Shown piece after piece: positions 37,641 to 49,483 of a stretch of 64,000 bases of DNA (position 1 is the stretch's first letter; each line of letters begins with the position of its first letter). The notes beneath the pieces were generated by a model. That model was not told the origin of the DNA. It saw only the letters and a list, made by a program, of their open reading frames with translations, and made no database searches. This DNA comes from Calliopsis andreniformis. Its lineage: Eukaryota; Arthropoda; Insecta; Hymenoptera; Andrenidae. Location of the stretch: positions 10,868,501 to 10,932,500 of the forward strand of contig NW_027480432.1 in assembly GCF_051401765.1 (NCBI RefSeq). The letters are read 5' to 3'. Position numbers and translations under genes: made by a program.

Positions 37641-40600
37641 TGAAACTTTTCGACTTTTCTTTAAACAGAAAATTACAATTATAGCAAGTCTAGGGAAAAT
37701 CATATTCATAGATTTTAGAATATAAATAATATAATATATATAATATGTTCTCCTTAACAAGATCGTTAATTAAAGACTCTGGTGATCAAAAAATTGATTA
37801 CACAACTTGCCTAGAACAATAAACGAGTAAAAATTGGAGAAATATGGTACATGCATCCAATATCGCAGAAATTTACGAACATATCTACGATTAAAAGGCA
37901 AAAAAATCTGTGTCCCATTTTCAATAACTTCGAATTAAGTCCTCAATTGAGATTTATAATACAGAAATTATATTTATTTTTAAAAAGAAAAAGGGTAACA
38001 AAAGAATTTTTTCATTTACGCATTAACTGGAATGGTATTATAACATAATGTGATGCAACTGTTGCTCTTCCATTATAAAAATTGATTAATCATAGCGAGC
38101 AGAGAATTCACAACTTTCCAGTTATTCACTAATAATTGTAAACAACTTTACACGAGCTACAAGTAATTCACTGAAATTTTACATAACTAATACTAAAAGT
38201 AAGCTAGTACAAAAGCCATGAGCCATACCAGTTGAGGATGAAAAATAAGGATTCAAGAACACAATTGAACCACAAGTCCATAAAACAGTATTAAAGCTGA
38301 AACCTCCAAACGCCAATATCTCCAACATACATGCCACCAAATTATTCGCTAAGTATCACTGAAATGGTTCACAGGCACGCCACGCGTTGCAGAAAAGTTC
38401 TCAGCGCGCGTGCACTTATCGAAGTTAGGTAAATAGGAAGAGCCTAGAACGAATGTAGAATTGAGAGTGAAATCTGAGATACGTAGTGTTTGATGTAAGT
38501 GCGTACATGCCCACGTACTGCAATTGTGTATTGGACAAATTATCTTGGCGCCACATTTCCGTAACCTCGCGACGACGCCGCTGCGGATCACCGGTAGGCC
38601 GTTGCGATAACTCTCGTGTCAGACAGCTCGCAATCACGCGAATAAAAAAAATCTACGCTCGCTACAAGAAACATAACGGCACCGCCTTGTCGACGACACC
38701 CGCCCAGTGATTCGAACGGGCTGAGGGAACGATGACAGTATCATTGTGCAAGATCCTAACTACTGCATACGGTCAGTCGACAAAGTGAATCAAATTCTAC
38801 AGGCTTCAGCATCCCATAAACAGTAAATGTTTCGAAATGTAAAAGTGCTAAAGTTTTTCTTGTTTAAAATTAGCATTGCTTTGAAAGCGTAACAGGTTTC
38901 CCTCAGAGTTTTTGGTGGGGGCCCATTAACACTGATTGTTACGTCACTTATATAGTGTTATGGCGAGAGAAAGAGATTAATGAAAATTAAAAATACTGAT
39001 GCATGGAACGTATTTTAATATATTTATTGCTTATTTTGGTGAGGGATTCTTTTCGAAAGTTTTACATTTCCCTCTCTTTAGCGGAAGTTATATATGAGCT
39101 TCTTATTTGAGAAGTCAATTAGCTTCAAAAAACAAAAATATTTATATTTGTTTTAAATATGAAGCATAAAACAAATGCTTTAGCATTAAAATTTTTAAAA
39201 ATTCAAACGTGGAGGTAATCAGTTGGACTTGTGAACAGCTTTATATTTACTGGTCTTGTTGTATTAGAGAATTCAAATAATATATAAAGTCAAATATTAA
39301 TACAATTATTTTGAAGATATAAAACAATATCGTTGCTAAACTTCTGTTGCACGTATATTTTGCGGTTTCGTTATTACTGATAATAATTTAGTATAGATAC
39401 GTAAGTGCAGGCCAGATATGTGACTGGACCTAGCGATCAATACATATCGTTGTTTGCGTATTATCAGAAATCTTATCAATAGATTACAGTAAAATGCATC
39501 TTTATTCACCAATGTGTTCGCTAAAAATTTACTTAATTGTTAACATTGTGTTCAGAAATATTAAAATTCCGGTTAAAATGTTATATTATAATATAGTATG
39601 AATCTTCTAATTTTTCTATATGACAATATTTTTAAGAAATAATATTTGTTTCGTAAAAATACGATTTAAACGAAATTTCGATAATTTTTTCGTGATATAA
39701 TACTAAAAAATCAATATATTATTTTGTAATTATATTAGACTGTTGATTTTTATTTTTGGAAATTTTCAGTAGGCAGAAATGTATAAAATATTGAAAGCTA
39801 TACACACTATATAATATATTACATACACTACATACACTATAAAATAGGCATTTGCATAGATATCTACAGTTTAATAATTATGAACTTCTAAAACTTGTAG
39901 AAAGAAATAATGTTTAACCTCACTGTAGGATCGCGACGCATTAGTGACGAGCTTATAACGAGAATCACGTCTAGGTTAAACCTTGTACTGATGGCTCACT
40001 TTTGTCTTATAACAGATATTCCATAATAAAATTATTTAAAACTAAAATTCGCTTGTCCTAAATAATTGCAAGATATGGGTAAATGTAGCGATGAGTTTAT
40101 AACGAGGAAACACTGTATGCAGTGAAACACATCTGTATTCTAGGTATGGTGACCAGAGTGAGACTTGTATTTCTTGCGTCGAGCAGATCAGAAATAACTC
40201 TTTCATTACGTATCTCGGGAAAACGACTAGACTTTGAGATACTACGAACAGCGGCTCTGTTTCAAAGTCTCTAAATTGTTATCGTTACTAGTAACAGTTT
40301 ATTCACGTCCATTACGTATTGGTGAAAGACGTAGGAGGCTATTATGATAACTTTGGAAATCGAGATGAAAAGAGAAACACTACAACACCATTTGTAAAGA
40401 TTTTATTTAAGATACCTTAAAAAACGTTTATTTTGTAATAACTACATATAGTCCTACCAATTTTAATTTTTTATGAAATCGATTCCAAACGCAGTGCTAA
40501 CAGATCAGAAACTGATGGAGAAATGGTGTAAAATCATAACAAGAGTTGATATTTGCCAAAACCTTTTTTTTTTCATAATAGTTGTGGCTAGACTACAAAT

Positions 40601-40934
40601 CTCTGTGTGTATATGGGAAATTTTTAAATACAAAGAGGTACAGAATCCATATGGACGAAAGTAGAAATTATTAAAAAATAAATACACTTCATAATATTTT
40701 AAGGCTGAAGCAAGTCTTTCACTAGATTTCGTTTCTCCAATTTTATGTATGAAAGTAGAAATTTGCATAAACAATCACAGTATAGTTATGACATTAGTTT
40801 ACTTTTTTATATTTTATTAAGAAATTTTATATAATGGTTGTACCTCTGCAACATGTTCACTAATTATCACAGAGTAAAGGATTGATACATAAATAATAGA
40901 TGAAAGAACATGGAATATTCGTATCAATTAAACA
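37641..40934. other. AT-rich stretch with a GC-richer patch and repeat fragments
   Basis: No gene supported. The patch at 38,380-38,720 is CpG-rich. On + it has an ATG at 38,507 followed by 29 codons to a weak donor (ACCG|GTAGGC), Arg-rich and unconvincing. GACGAGCTTATAACGAG near 39,950 and GATGAGTTTATAACGAGG near 40,097, the latter ending in AACACTGTATG, look like subterminal and terminal parts of one decayed transposon. A 63-codon ATG frame at 40,473-40,664 has a protein-like first half but no known motif. Confidence 0.4.
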
Positions 40935-42622
40935 TATACAGAGTGTTCAACTACAGGTGGAAGAACTTTTAAGATCCAGTTCTAGAGGTCAAAATAAGAT
41001 GAAAATCATACGTGTTGATTTGATGTTTAGGGCTTCGTTAATTATTTATAAACAATTAAAAACTTGGTAAAATCCGTCTGTAAGCAGGCAAACTGTCTTA
41101 CAACATGGCAAATGTTAGCTCATCGAATCGCAGTGGTGATCCTTGCCATTGAAACAATCAATGACTTATCTGATAGAGAGGCAGCAAAATTCGACGATAC
41201 TTGTCTTGACTAAATGATTCTGCGACGCGCTTTGCAGAAAATCAAAGGGTATTGTTGAATAACAATAAACCTGCTTACTCCCAACAATCTACAAGGCAAA
41301 TCGAAACATTCTCTATGAGATTTTGGAATAGAAAGGATTAATGCATTCATCTTCCCATTCATTTTCTGTCAAATTCGGACGCTATAGAATTCTAAAAGAG
41401 AACTACAAGAAGTTCACACAAATATTTCGGAAGAATCACACATAACGACAACACGTTAATTCTATATTTGTGACACTCATATTCTTAATCACTGTGCACA
41501 AAAACACAATTTCACCAATCAGTATTCACAGACTGCTCGTCGAATATTCGAATATTTATAATTACAATAAATAATTCGAGAATACAGTTTGGTTATTCAC
41601 GTATTCCATGCTCGACGCGAACTGCTTCCTTCATTTTTCACCTTCACGCGTTTCGTCGCGTCGATCTTCTTTTCTTGAAAATCGGAATCGAGTTGCCTGA
41701 CGCATCATGGTTTGAAAGAATCGGGACAGCTAAACTCACATTTTCATAAGACAATGTTAAACTTTAAACAAATATGATGTTACAATGTGCGTACAGCTGT
41801 TACAAACGACACGTGTTCCGATTCATTCAGAGACACAAACGATGAGTCGGCTGACTCGATTCCGATTTTCGAGAAAAGAAGAACTTTGTGAGAACGATGC
41901 GACGCGTGAAGGCGAATGCCAAGGGAAGTAGTTCGCATTCAGCGTGGAATACGTGAATAATTAAACAGTATTCTCTAATTATTTTTTGTAGTTATAAATA
42001 TTGAAATATTCGACAAACATGTTTGTGAGTGCTAGTGGTTGGTGAAATTATGTTTTTGTGCAGAGTCATTAAGAATATGAGTGTCACAAATATGGAATTA
42101 ACGTCTTATTATTGTGTGTGATTCTTCCGAAATATTTGTGTGCTTCCTGTAGATCTCTTCTAAAATTCTAGCGCGTGTGAATTTGACAGAAAATGAATGG
42201 GAAGATGAATGCATTAATCCTTTCTATTCCAAAATCTCATAGAGAATGTTTTGATTTGCCTTATAGATTGTTGGGAGTATGCAGGTTTATTGTTATTCAA
42301 CAATACCCTTCGATTTTCTACAAAGCGCGTCGAAGAATCATTTAGTCAAGACAAATATCGTCGAATTTTGCTGCCTTTCTATCAGATAAGTCATTAGTTG
42401 TTTCAATGGCGATGATCACCACTGCGATTCGATGAGCTATCATTTGCCATGTTGTAAGACAGTTTGCCTGCTTACAGACGGATTTTACCAAATTCTTCAT
42501 TGTATATAAATAATTAACGAAGCCCTAAACACCAAATCATCATGTGTGATTTTCGTCTTATTTTGACCTCTAGAATCACATCTTAAAATTTCTTCCACCT
42601 GTAGCCAAACACCCTGTGTATA
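40935..42622. mobile_element. Giant foldback element: near-complete 1.69-kb palindrome
   Basis: Starts TATACAGAGTGTTC and ends CACCCTGTGTATA, with TA at both edges. The left arm (40,935 to about 41,730) is complementary to the right arm (about 41,810 to 42,622) almost throughout, at roughly 85-90% by eye. Landmarks such as GGTGATCCTTGCCATTGAAAC, TAGAAAGGATTAATGCATTC, AATATTCGAATATT and TCGAAAATCGGAATCGAG recur inverted. Only about 70-80 bp in the centre (about 41,735-41,810) are unpaired. No transposase frame exists. Ends match the CAGGGTG-type, TA-flanked elements at 0.1 and 57 kb, so it is probably a non-autonomous IS630-Tc1-mariner derivative. Its transcript would form a very long double-stranded RNA hairpin. 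Confidence 0.88.
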
Positions 42623-42879
42623 CGCAACTTGTAAGATACAATTCTATGCAGTCAGTAGGCTCTAATTTACATTAAGTGTTTTATTTCTTCAGGTTGAATC
42701 TACATTTACGTATTACCTTAACGTTTAAAGTAACTTTTGTGCCATTTTTTTAACTTTCTCATTTATTTAAATTTATTGCCATTCATGGTTTTTAGAGCAC
42801 ACGGTTATATTAGTAAGTAATTTAGATCTATACATTTTGTGATAAACCGATTTAAGATTTTAATTGTTCAGCTGACCAA

Positions 42880-43090
42880 TTAAAAAGTACCTTCCGATTG
42901 CTGAGCAGTGATTCGAAACATGAACACACTCTGGTATAGGAACAGAACACCACAAGGCACCAGTATCAGTGTGTCTCTTGAACCCCTGATGAAGCTAGTT
43001 GCAATGCTGGCGAAACGTTGGGAATATAATTCCAGAAGGACACAGCTTACACCCGAAAGTCTCAACAGTTGGAACTGTATAAACTGATTT
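42880..43090 (+). repeat. Hammerhead-core repeat family, best-preserved copy
   Basis: CTGATGA at 42,986-42,992 is followed by GCTAG (42,994-42,998), an 8-nt loop, CTGGC (43,007-43,011) and GAAAC (43,012-43,016). GCTAG and CTGGC pair completely (one G.U), so CUGAUGA, helix II and GAAA of a hammerhead ribozyme are all present and correctly ordered. I could not identify a convincing helix III with a cleavage triplet downstream. Upstream landmarks AACACCACAAGGCACCAG and downstream ATTCCAGAAGGACACAGC are shared with the copies at 26.7, 28.4 and 28.9 kb. Confidence 0.5.
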
Positions 43091-44086
43091 ATTTTTAAAT
43101 TTATAACATTTCGCTAGAAACTGATATCGCGTTTCATGTACTATGGAGAACTTATTTTCATAATGTTACAACTTTTCAAGAAATTGTATATAACTCTTAC
43201 ATATTTTATAATGTTCACCTCGTTTAAAAATACAACATGTAGTAGATTACGTATCATCATGATTTGAATATTACCAAGTCATATGCTCAGAGTCTTAGAA
43301 ATCTGTATAGTATAATCTTTAACAGTAGTAACTGTCCAGAATGAAATTAACTTTAGTTAACCATTTACGTTGTTGTGAGTGAAGTAACTTTTATTAATAA
43401 ATATGATCAAATCTGGCTAATTTAAACGTAAAATTATGAAATTATGATTCGTTGTAAGTTCTCGTTTGGCAAAACAAAATGATAAATGTTCTTTTAATTA
43501 CCTCATTTCAATAGGTAGTGTGTAGGAAAAAAAAAGATTCAAACTTCGACATTGATCTTCTTCTTATTGTCCCTAATAATCTCTTCACTATTTTACCACG
43601 GTTTTGAAAAATTTAAATAAACCGACACTCATACGCATAAGTATACCTGTCACCTGAACCTGAACTTGAATGTAAAAGAAATGGTAACGTTTTAAAAGAT
43701 GAAATCAGTATCTTCGTGTCTTTGAAAACTATCATCTGCCAAATAATAAAAAATTTTATTATTTTCATTTGACTATAATTTAGATTAGTTTTTTCCTACG
43801 AGAATTCATAAAAAAGAAAGTTTAAATATTTCAATTTCAAAAAACCAAGATGCAAATACATTTTAATTACAAAAACAAACCTACATGAACAATTTCAAAA
43901 CCATATTTGTCCTAATTTAAAAAAGGAATCTTCTTGTAATTTGAAAATACTCTTTAAAAAAAGAAACACAATTTTACAAATTTTGGTCAACAGTTCAATC
44001 GAAAACGTGGCTGTCGTCGCATTTGGCCGCATGTCGTAAACATAGATGAACGAATCTGGGGAACGAGTTGGGGACGAAGAACGATT
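43091..44086. other. AT-rich non-coding stretch
   Basis: Nothing supported until a GC-richer patch begins at about 44,000 upstream of the 44,087 ATG. Confidence 0.5.
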
Positions 44087-44224
44087 ATGGTAGCCGATAT
44101 CTTGGCAGTTGCTCAGCTGGCTACCAATGACGTACGAAAGCAGTCTTTCACGAACGGTAGCCAGTTGGAAGAAGAAACACAGGCAGGGAGGAACAAAGAC
44201 ACATGTAATCTCCCGAAAGAGGAG
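44087..44224 (+). CDS. Candidate first exon (MVADILAVAQLATNDVRK...)
   Basis: A true ATG opens 46 codons ending at AAAGAGGAG|GTGAGC with GT at 44,225, a strong donor. The N-terminal 18 residues are Ala/Val/Leu-rich and the rest is polar and acidic (QLEEETQAGRNKD). The phase at this donor is 0; a weaker alternative at CGAACG|GTAGCC (GT at 44,157) would give phase 1. Unspliced, the frame runs to 44,401 with a very Arg/Lys/Glu-rich tail from a purine-rich tract. A small unspliced 104-residue protein is a less likely alternative. No family recognised. Confidence 0.33.
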
Positions 44225-44505
44225 GTGAGCGTAGAACTGACAAAAACAGAGGCTCGGCTAAGAGAAGACGTGCGACGTGCAGACAGGAAGGCGGCCAAGA
44301 GCCCGAGGGAAAGAAGACGGTGCCGATGTAAACAGAACAGAGAAGAAAAAAAAGAAACGGAACATGTGATCGAAGTAGACAAACGTGGAGACTGTAACTG
44401 ACACTGAAAATTGAAAATTGAATTTAAGCGTTCCGCGAGAAAGGGAGAGAGAGTGGAGCTGTCATAGAAAAAGCAAAATGAACTCGAGAAATATAATAAA
44501 ACACA

Positions 44506-44838
44506 ATCGAACCTTGGTAACTCGAATCTTGAGGGAATAGCTAAGATCTTTAAGTTATAAGAGAATAAGAATAAGAGAAGTTCCATAAATGAAAATTCGA
44601 CATGTACCTGTCTATACATATTAGGACATTCAGCAGTGACAAAGTTTGATTTATGCTATATTTCAATTTACAGAGAGTTACATCTGTGCATGCTCATGTG
44701 GCAAATAATTCGAGGTAAAGTAAGTTCATATTTCAACTTGTAAAAGTTTTCACAGCCGAGCAGAAGGAAGTGAACAAAACTATAACCTTATAAAAGTTTT
44801 CAAATCATAGAGGTTCGAGGTATTGAGGTTCCACCATA
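44506..44838. mobile_element. pogo/Tigger-like MITE (about 330 bp)
   Basis: The left end CAATCGAACCTTGGTAACTCG then AATC and the reverse complement of the right end GGTGGAACCTCAATACCTCG then AACC match, with the GAACCTCGATAACTCGAA-type terminus of pogo-like elements. Inside, TAAAAGTTTTCA occurs twice in direct orientation near 44,740 and 44,792. No transposase sequence. Confidence 0.6.
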
Positions 44839-45344
44839 TTTGCTTGATAGAATACTAGATTAAGACATATACAAAAAGCGAATGTAGAAATGAATAATCA
44901 GAAGAAACTGTCAGCAGACAATGAGCATATTTGAGTACCCAACGATAAGGGATGATGAAATTGGGGAGAAGTCAACGAAATTCAAACTACAACGCGCAAC
45001 TCAGCAATATTTGCATGGAATAAAGAGAAAAAGATAGTGATGACGATAAAAGAAGATATCCATGGTCACCGAAGACCTATTCAACAACATAGGAAGAAGT
45101 AAAGTGGCGCAAGGAAGAACGTGGCTGAGCTTAATCGAGACGTAATACCGGATGAAAGAAGGAGGCAAAGAGTTAAAGAAACAGACAAGAGAGTAAGATA
45201 CGAAAAACAGTAGCATTGAACTTGACACGACGACGAAGTACCGTGGCCTTTGCGGGCGAAGTAGAGGACCGGTGCTACTGGGATTCGGAGAGGGGAAGAC
45301 GATGAGGGCGACCGGTCGAAAAGCAGGTTTCGGTGGCCTGTTGG
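44839..45344. other. Non-coding stretch rising in GC toward a promoter-like island
   Basis: No gene supported. Purine-rich sequence up to about 45,210 gives shadow frames on the - strand. CpG and GC content rise from 45,225. Confidence 0.4.
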
Positions 45345-45350
45345 TATAAA
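45345..45350 (+). promoter_or_regulatory. TATA box candidate (TATAAA)
   Basis: TATAAA sits inside a GC-rich island (45,225-45,560), where such a motif is less likely by chance than in the AT-rich surroundings. It lies 173 bp upstream of the ATG at 45,518, so transcription would start near 45,375-45,380 and give a leader of about 140 nt. Confidence 0.4.
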
Positions 45351-45517
45351 TTCAATGCTGGGGTGAGGGGCCCCCCAACGGACACGAATAGAGATCGACG
45401 CGAGTACATACGAGTAACGATAAATCCTTCTTCGTTCGCTCGGTCTGCTTTTCTGTCCTTTCGAGTCCCTTCGACCTTGGCGTGATCGCAGTTACAAGAT
45501 AAACGTCGGGATTAGCG

Positions 45518-45575
45518 ATGTTCGGTGGCAGCCTCTTCCGGGTGCTAGGGAACTGGTTCAAAGGGATGCCAGCCA
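45518..45575 (+). CDS. Candidate first exon (MFGGSLFRVLGNWFKGMPA...)
   Basis: ATG at 45,518 in the context TTAGCGATGT opens 19 codons plus one nucleotide to a GCCA|GTAAAC donor (GT at 45,576). The peptide looks like an amphipathic N-terminal helix of the kind that binds membranes. A TATA box lies upstream at 45,345. The coding length of 58 nt gives phase 1, compatible with the exon at 53,246. An overlapping 79-codon - strand frame (45,352-45,591) is considered a shadow. No family recognised. Confidence 0.4.
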
Positions 45576-45981
45576 GTAAACGATGTATCATACTAAACGT
45601 AATATATAATGTAATTCCATGTTGTCATTTATGAATTTCGTAACAATAACACTAAAACTACCGAGGGTAACATGTATCTGTTTTTATTAAAGTGTTGAAA
45701 TTATAGAAATTTGGTAAAATATATAATTCGTACGAACAACTATCAATTATATGTGCCCATAATTATGAAAGTGGTCCGAGTCAAAATTGAAAAAAAAATG
45801 AGTTTATCAGTTATTTCACACCACATTATTTTAAACTAAATTTATTCAAGGTAATTTTTACGATATCGTCAAAAAAGAATCATTAGATAGTGGTTGTAAT
45901 TTCAACATTATATGGAATTCATTTAGTGTTAATTATGAAAGTGGTCTAAGTCAAAAATTTAAAGAAATTATATAAACATAA

Positions 45982-46206
45982 CTTGAAAATGGCGCGTGGT
46001 CATTTAAAAAATGTTTAAATCGCGTAGAATATAATGAAAGAAAATCTAATTTTGATAATTTCTGGAAACTAAAGGATTTTGAAACCCAGAATCTATATCT
46101 GTGTACTACAGTTCGTCAACGATTAATAAAACAAAGGCGTCCCAGAACTTTTGAAAGACCTACATATGAGAAAATGCAGCTACAAGTATTTTCTGTCAAG
46201 AAATAA
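45982..46206 (+). pseudogene. N-terminal transposase fragment in the 45.76 kb element
   Basis: Between stops, 74 codons read ...CLNRVEYNERKSNFDNFWKL, then KDFETQNLYLCTTVRQRL. I recall the arrangement C....R...F..FW.L.....Q..YL from the N-terminal part of a family of insect DDE transposases with the downstream pattern described in the next entry. It has no ATG in a useful position and ends at a stop at 46,204, just before the C-terminal piece. Confidence 0.5.
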
Positions 46207-46224
46207 TAAGTTAGAAGTGTCGGT

Positions 46225-46494
46225 TTGCAGGAGCTTCAATGGATGAGATTCTTGAAAAATAAACCTTATAAAATGTTCTATAAACCTTCTTTAGATGATT
46301 CTAAGTTCCACGTTTTGGATCTTTCACCTAAAAGAGGAAGACCAAAAATATACGGAAATATCAAATTACTTCCATTATACACCACCACTAGACTAGTGAC
46401 GGAAGAAAAACATAAAGATATTATGTGTTTACTACCATACATTTCTCCAGTTTTTCAGGAACATTTTAAGAATCTTAAAAACTCGAAATGATAA
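46225..46494 (+). pseudogene. C-terminal transposase fragment in the 45.76 kb element
   Basis: An 88-codon frame, opening without ATG after stops at 46,204-46,209, contains F.VLDLSPKRGRPKIY (about residues 28-42), then Y..TRLVTEEKHKDIMCLL and PYISPVFQEHFKNL before the stop. The RGR.K...L..+Y....+....+.D+..L.P.I+P..+..F..L pattern resembles the extreme C-terminus of a transposase family seen in insect genomes. With the N-terminal piece next door and the catalytic middle missing, the element is a deletion derivative. Confidence 0.55.
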
Positions 46495-46843
46495 AAGTGG
46501 ATTACTTTTTAAAAATAATTAATAAATGTGCATGAATTATTTCATTAAAGTTATTGTTTCAAATAAAACTCATAGTTCTTTATTGCTTTAAGTCATTTAT
46601 AAAACATTCAGTTCATTTTGAAAATGGTCTAAGTCAATTTAAACTTTAAAAACAACATTTTCGTACGAAATTCACACAAAATTTCATATTCATAATAAAT
46701 TTCTATCAATCAAGACTATTAAGATTCTAAATAAAAAGGTCACATAATGTAAAAATATATTTTAATTCATGCAAATGCAATTCATTAAATATCTCGAAAC
46801 AAGAAATATATGACTTAGACCACTTTCATAATTATGGGCATGT

Positions 46844-49149
46844 CGGCGCTTGATGTTATTCAATCAGGACACCATATATAAGAACTAGATGTTATTGTTT
46901 TTAATGTTATCGAGCGTGAAGTTCAATGGAGGCAAGGGAACAAGACGAGATCAGAATGCTGTGATCTGTATGATAAAGTCGTGTAGTCACGAAAAGGCAA
47001 TATTATAAAAAGAGTAATTAGAACCATACAGACGTTGTCTTATTTAATATACTCAACAGGCACATATGCTTATGTACTTTTATTCAAAAGTGGACAAAAA
47101 TTGTTATGTACTTACAGAAGAAAATACTTATAAGGAGTAACTATGTCGGTCTGGTAGTTTTAGTGATAAGGTAGATTCAGTTGGTATTTACTTTTCTATG
47201 ACGAAATAGTAACAAATTTAGTACGTGATATGGCCATACAGGGTGTTAAAAAAGGGTTCGAAAATTTGAAGACCTACAGCACCTAATTACAGAGAGGAAT
47301 AAACAGTGTCTAAGCAATGCACGTTTTAGAATAAATCCTTGTAGCAAGGACTACAAAAGTGTATCTTCACATTTAATATATATTTGATATATTTGATACA
47401 TTTTTAGTGTACATTATTTTCTCTCAGGTCTTGAACTATATGACATGCATTTTCTATTCCATGCCATAATTTCAGCATTTTACTTATCAGTGACAAGTAG
47501 ACTGAAGTCTTTGCATACCCAAAAAGAGCAATTCAACACATTCAACTCGGGTGATGGAAGAGGTCATTGATATTGAGTCTACCAAGTAATCTTTATTGAT
47601 ATTTTGATATTAATAGTAATCTTGCATCGGTATACAATCTGAAACTAATGTACCTACTTCTAAATGAATTCTTCTGTTTATATTTAATGTGTTGCGAAGA
47701 GAATTTACTTGTGATATAAAACGCCAGTAGGTAAATAACAAAAGTTGGTTTTATATAGAATGTACATCGAATTTACATAGATTTTACATTTTTTTACTCC
47801 TTTCAATGTGTGCTTGAATATAATATACATATACAGGGTGTTTCTTTTAACTGGAAATAGTGCAGTACCTTGTTGTTACAAACATTGTTTTGTATAAAGG
47901 GGGACATTATATGGTGTAAATGACTTTTTAGTAGATAGAGTAGTGGGGAAGATTTTAAAACCAACTTTTTTTAATGGAACCTTATATTTTTTGAGACGAA
48001 TTGAAAGATGTATTATACATGGTAATTTCTTGCAGTACTGATCTAAAAACGCATAAATTCTTTAGCATAACGCCTACGGTGATACGGTTCTTAATAAAAT
48101 GTTTAATCATTTACAAAATAGCTTAATATCAATATAGAAATAAACGACATTCTTAATTAACTTATTCGCATGATTTTGGACCTATGATTTCGAAAGTGTT
48201 AAATACATCACCGTCTTTTGTTTCTTTATACAGAGAAATTAATTCTTTATCTATTTTCTATTCGAATTTAGGAGGAAATACTTTCTAAAGTTTCATGGAA
48301 AAAATATAGATGTTAATTTCTACTAGGGTACACATATTTAAAAAAGGAATGAATTATTTATTCGATATCTATATTTTTCTTTAAGAACGGCCACATTTAA
48401 CCATCACATTCTTTTAAGTCTTTGGGTCTTATTAGTTTCGTTTCAAAACTGAAAGCATTATTTGTCACAACTAATGAATATGAAAAATATACACAGTTAG
48501 AGTACTTATTATAGGAATACTGCTGTGAAAATTGTTCATACTCAAGAAAAGTAAATATAAAGCATAAAAAAAGGCTATCAGTTGCCAATTTAATAGAATA
48601 TTATGGATTAGGTACTGTTTAGAGCTCAGGAGATAATCCTTGGAAGTAATGCAGATCTAATTGGTCCAAGGGACCATCTTCTGAGCTTTGAATAATAGGT
48701 ACACATGAACTTCTGCGTTTATGAACGTAAACATGGATTCTTCCTTCATTGAGGGAAAGTGCCCTCTGTACCTTTAAACGATTTCTCATAATTATACATG
48801 TATATACTTCCTTAGAATTCTTTAGAATTCTTTGCAATTATTGTCTTATACTGTTCTTATTAGCCACGAAACTTGTGGGAAAGAAACAAGAACAATGCGC
48901 AGGAATTCCTGTACAAAGTCGAGATGCAGCTACAGCAATTAAGTCTAGCCTCTTATAGCAAGATCCATATAGGAACTACTTCATATAGTTAGACAGCGTT
49001 AAACTGATCAATTCTGAAAACCTAGACATGGTGTAACAAGTACTGAGATTACTAGTAGTAGCGACACTTTCACTGGGTTAAATGGACCTTCGAAGCTAAA
49101 TATCAGAAAGGAATATCCGCAAAGATTTCCTGACCAGCGCCAACAAACT
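46844..49149. other. AT-rich stretch with two lone CAGGGTG-type transposon ends
   Basis: TACAGGGTGTTAAAAAAGGG at about 47,250 and TACAGGGTGTTTCTTTTAAC at about 47,834 look like left termini of the TA-flanked element group. No matching right ends were found. No gene supported; the 69-72 codon frames at 48,619-48,958 on both strands overlap each other and lack motifs. Confidence 0.4.
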
Positions 49150-49249
49150 AACCTTTACGATCTCCTGGATAAGCTAGGAGACTGGGAGGTAAAAATCCGC
49201 GAAAGAATGCGTTCGATCAACGAAAGAGTGCGTGTGTACGAGGTAATTG
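49150..49249 (+). promoter_or_regulatory. GC-richer leader upstream of a candidate exon
   Basis: A GC-richer island spans about 49,150-49,650. A possible leader donor ACGAG|GTAATT occurs at 49,242, just before the ATG at 49,250. No TATA box is evident. Confidence 0.28.
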
Positions 49250-49469
49250 ATGGATGCTGTGCGCAGAAATGAGAAAAAGAAGTCGGTGATAGCGAGGTTG
49301 GCGCGATTACGTGGCGCATCGTACTCGAATGGCTCGCAAGAAAGGCATGCACACGTGAGAGACCGTACAAGAGAGAAACGTACGCGATACATGAAGAAAA
49401 ACATGGTTGCGCGAGCACGTCCGCACTTTCCTGCGAAGCAGCCAGTCGAGCAAGGCAAGCCGATAGGAG
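49250..49469 (+). CDS. Candidate first exon, basic N-terminus (MDAVRRNEKKKSV...)
   Basis: ATG at 49,250 opens 73 codons plus one nucleotide to an excellent donor, AGGAG|GTGAGT (GT at 49,470). The peptide is strongly basic (RNEKKK, RTREKRTRY, ARARPHF) with no recognised domain. The 220-nt length gives phase 1, compatible with the exon at 53,246. An inner ATG at 49,388 in the same frame would give a shorter start. Only 14 nt past the donor begins the hairpin repeat shared with 53.45 kb. Opposite-strand frames in the same island are taken as shadows. Confidence 0.4.
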
Positions 49470-49483
49470 GTGAGTTGTGTTGG

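Larger units (their letters stand above)
45755..46839 (+). mobile_element. TIR element with 4-bp target duplication, internally deleted (possibly Sola-like)
   Basis: Termini GCCCATAATTATGAAAGTGG then TC are perfect inverted repeats over 22 bp, continuing imperfectly through (C/T)(G/A)AGTCA. ATGT flanks both sides (45,751-45,754 and 46,840-46,843), a 4-bp target duplication. The subterminal motif GAAAGTGGTCTAAGTCA recurs at 45,936-45,952 and, inverted or diverged, near 46,619-46,636. The interior holds N- and C-terminal pieces of a transposase (separate entries). A 4-bp duplication is the rule for Sola elements; that assignment is tentative. Confidence 0.85.

Noticed and set aside
44113..44619. 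168-codon - strand open frame
   Set aside because: It is the complement of a purine-rich + strand tract and is almost pure Ser/Leu/Phe. The + strand frame with a true ATG and donor is more credible.
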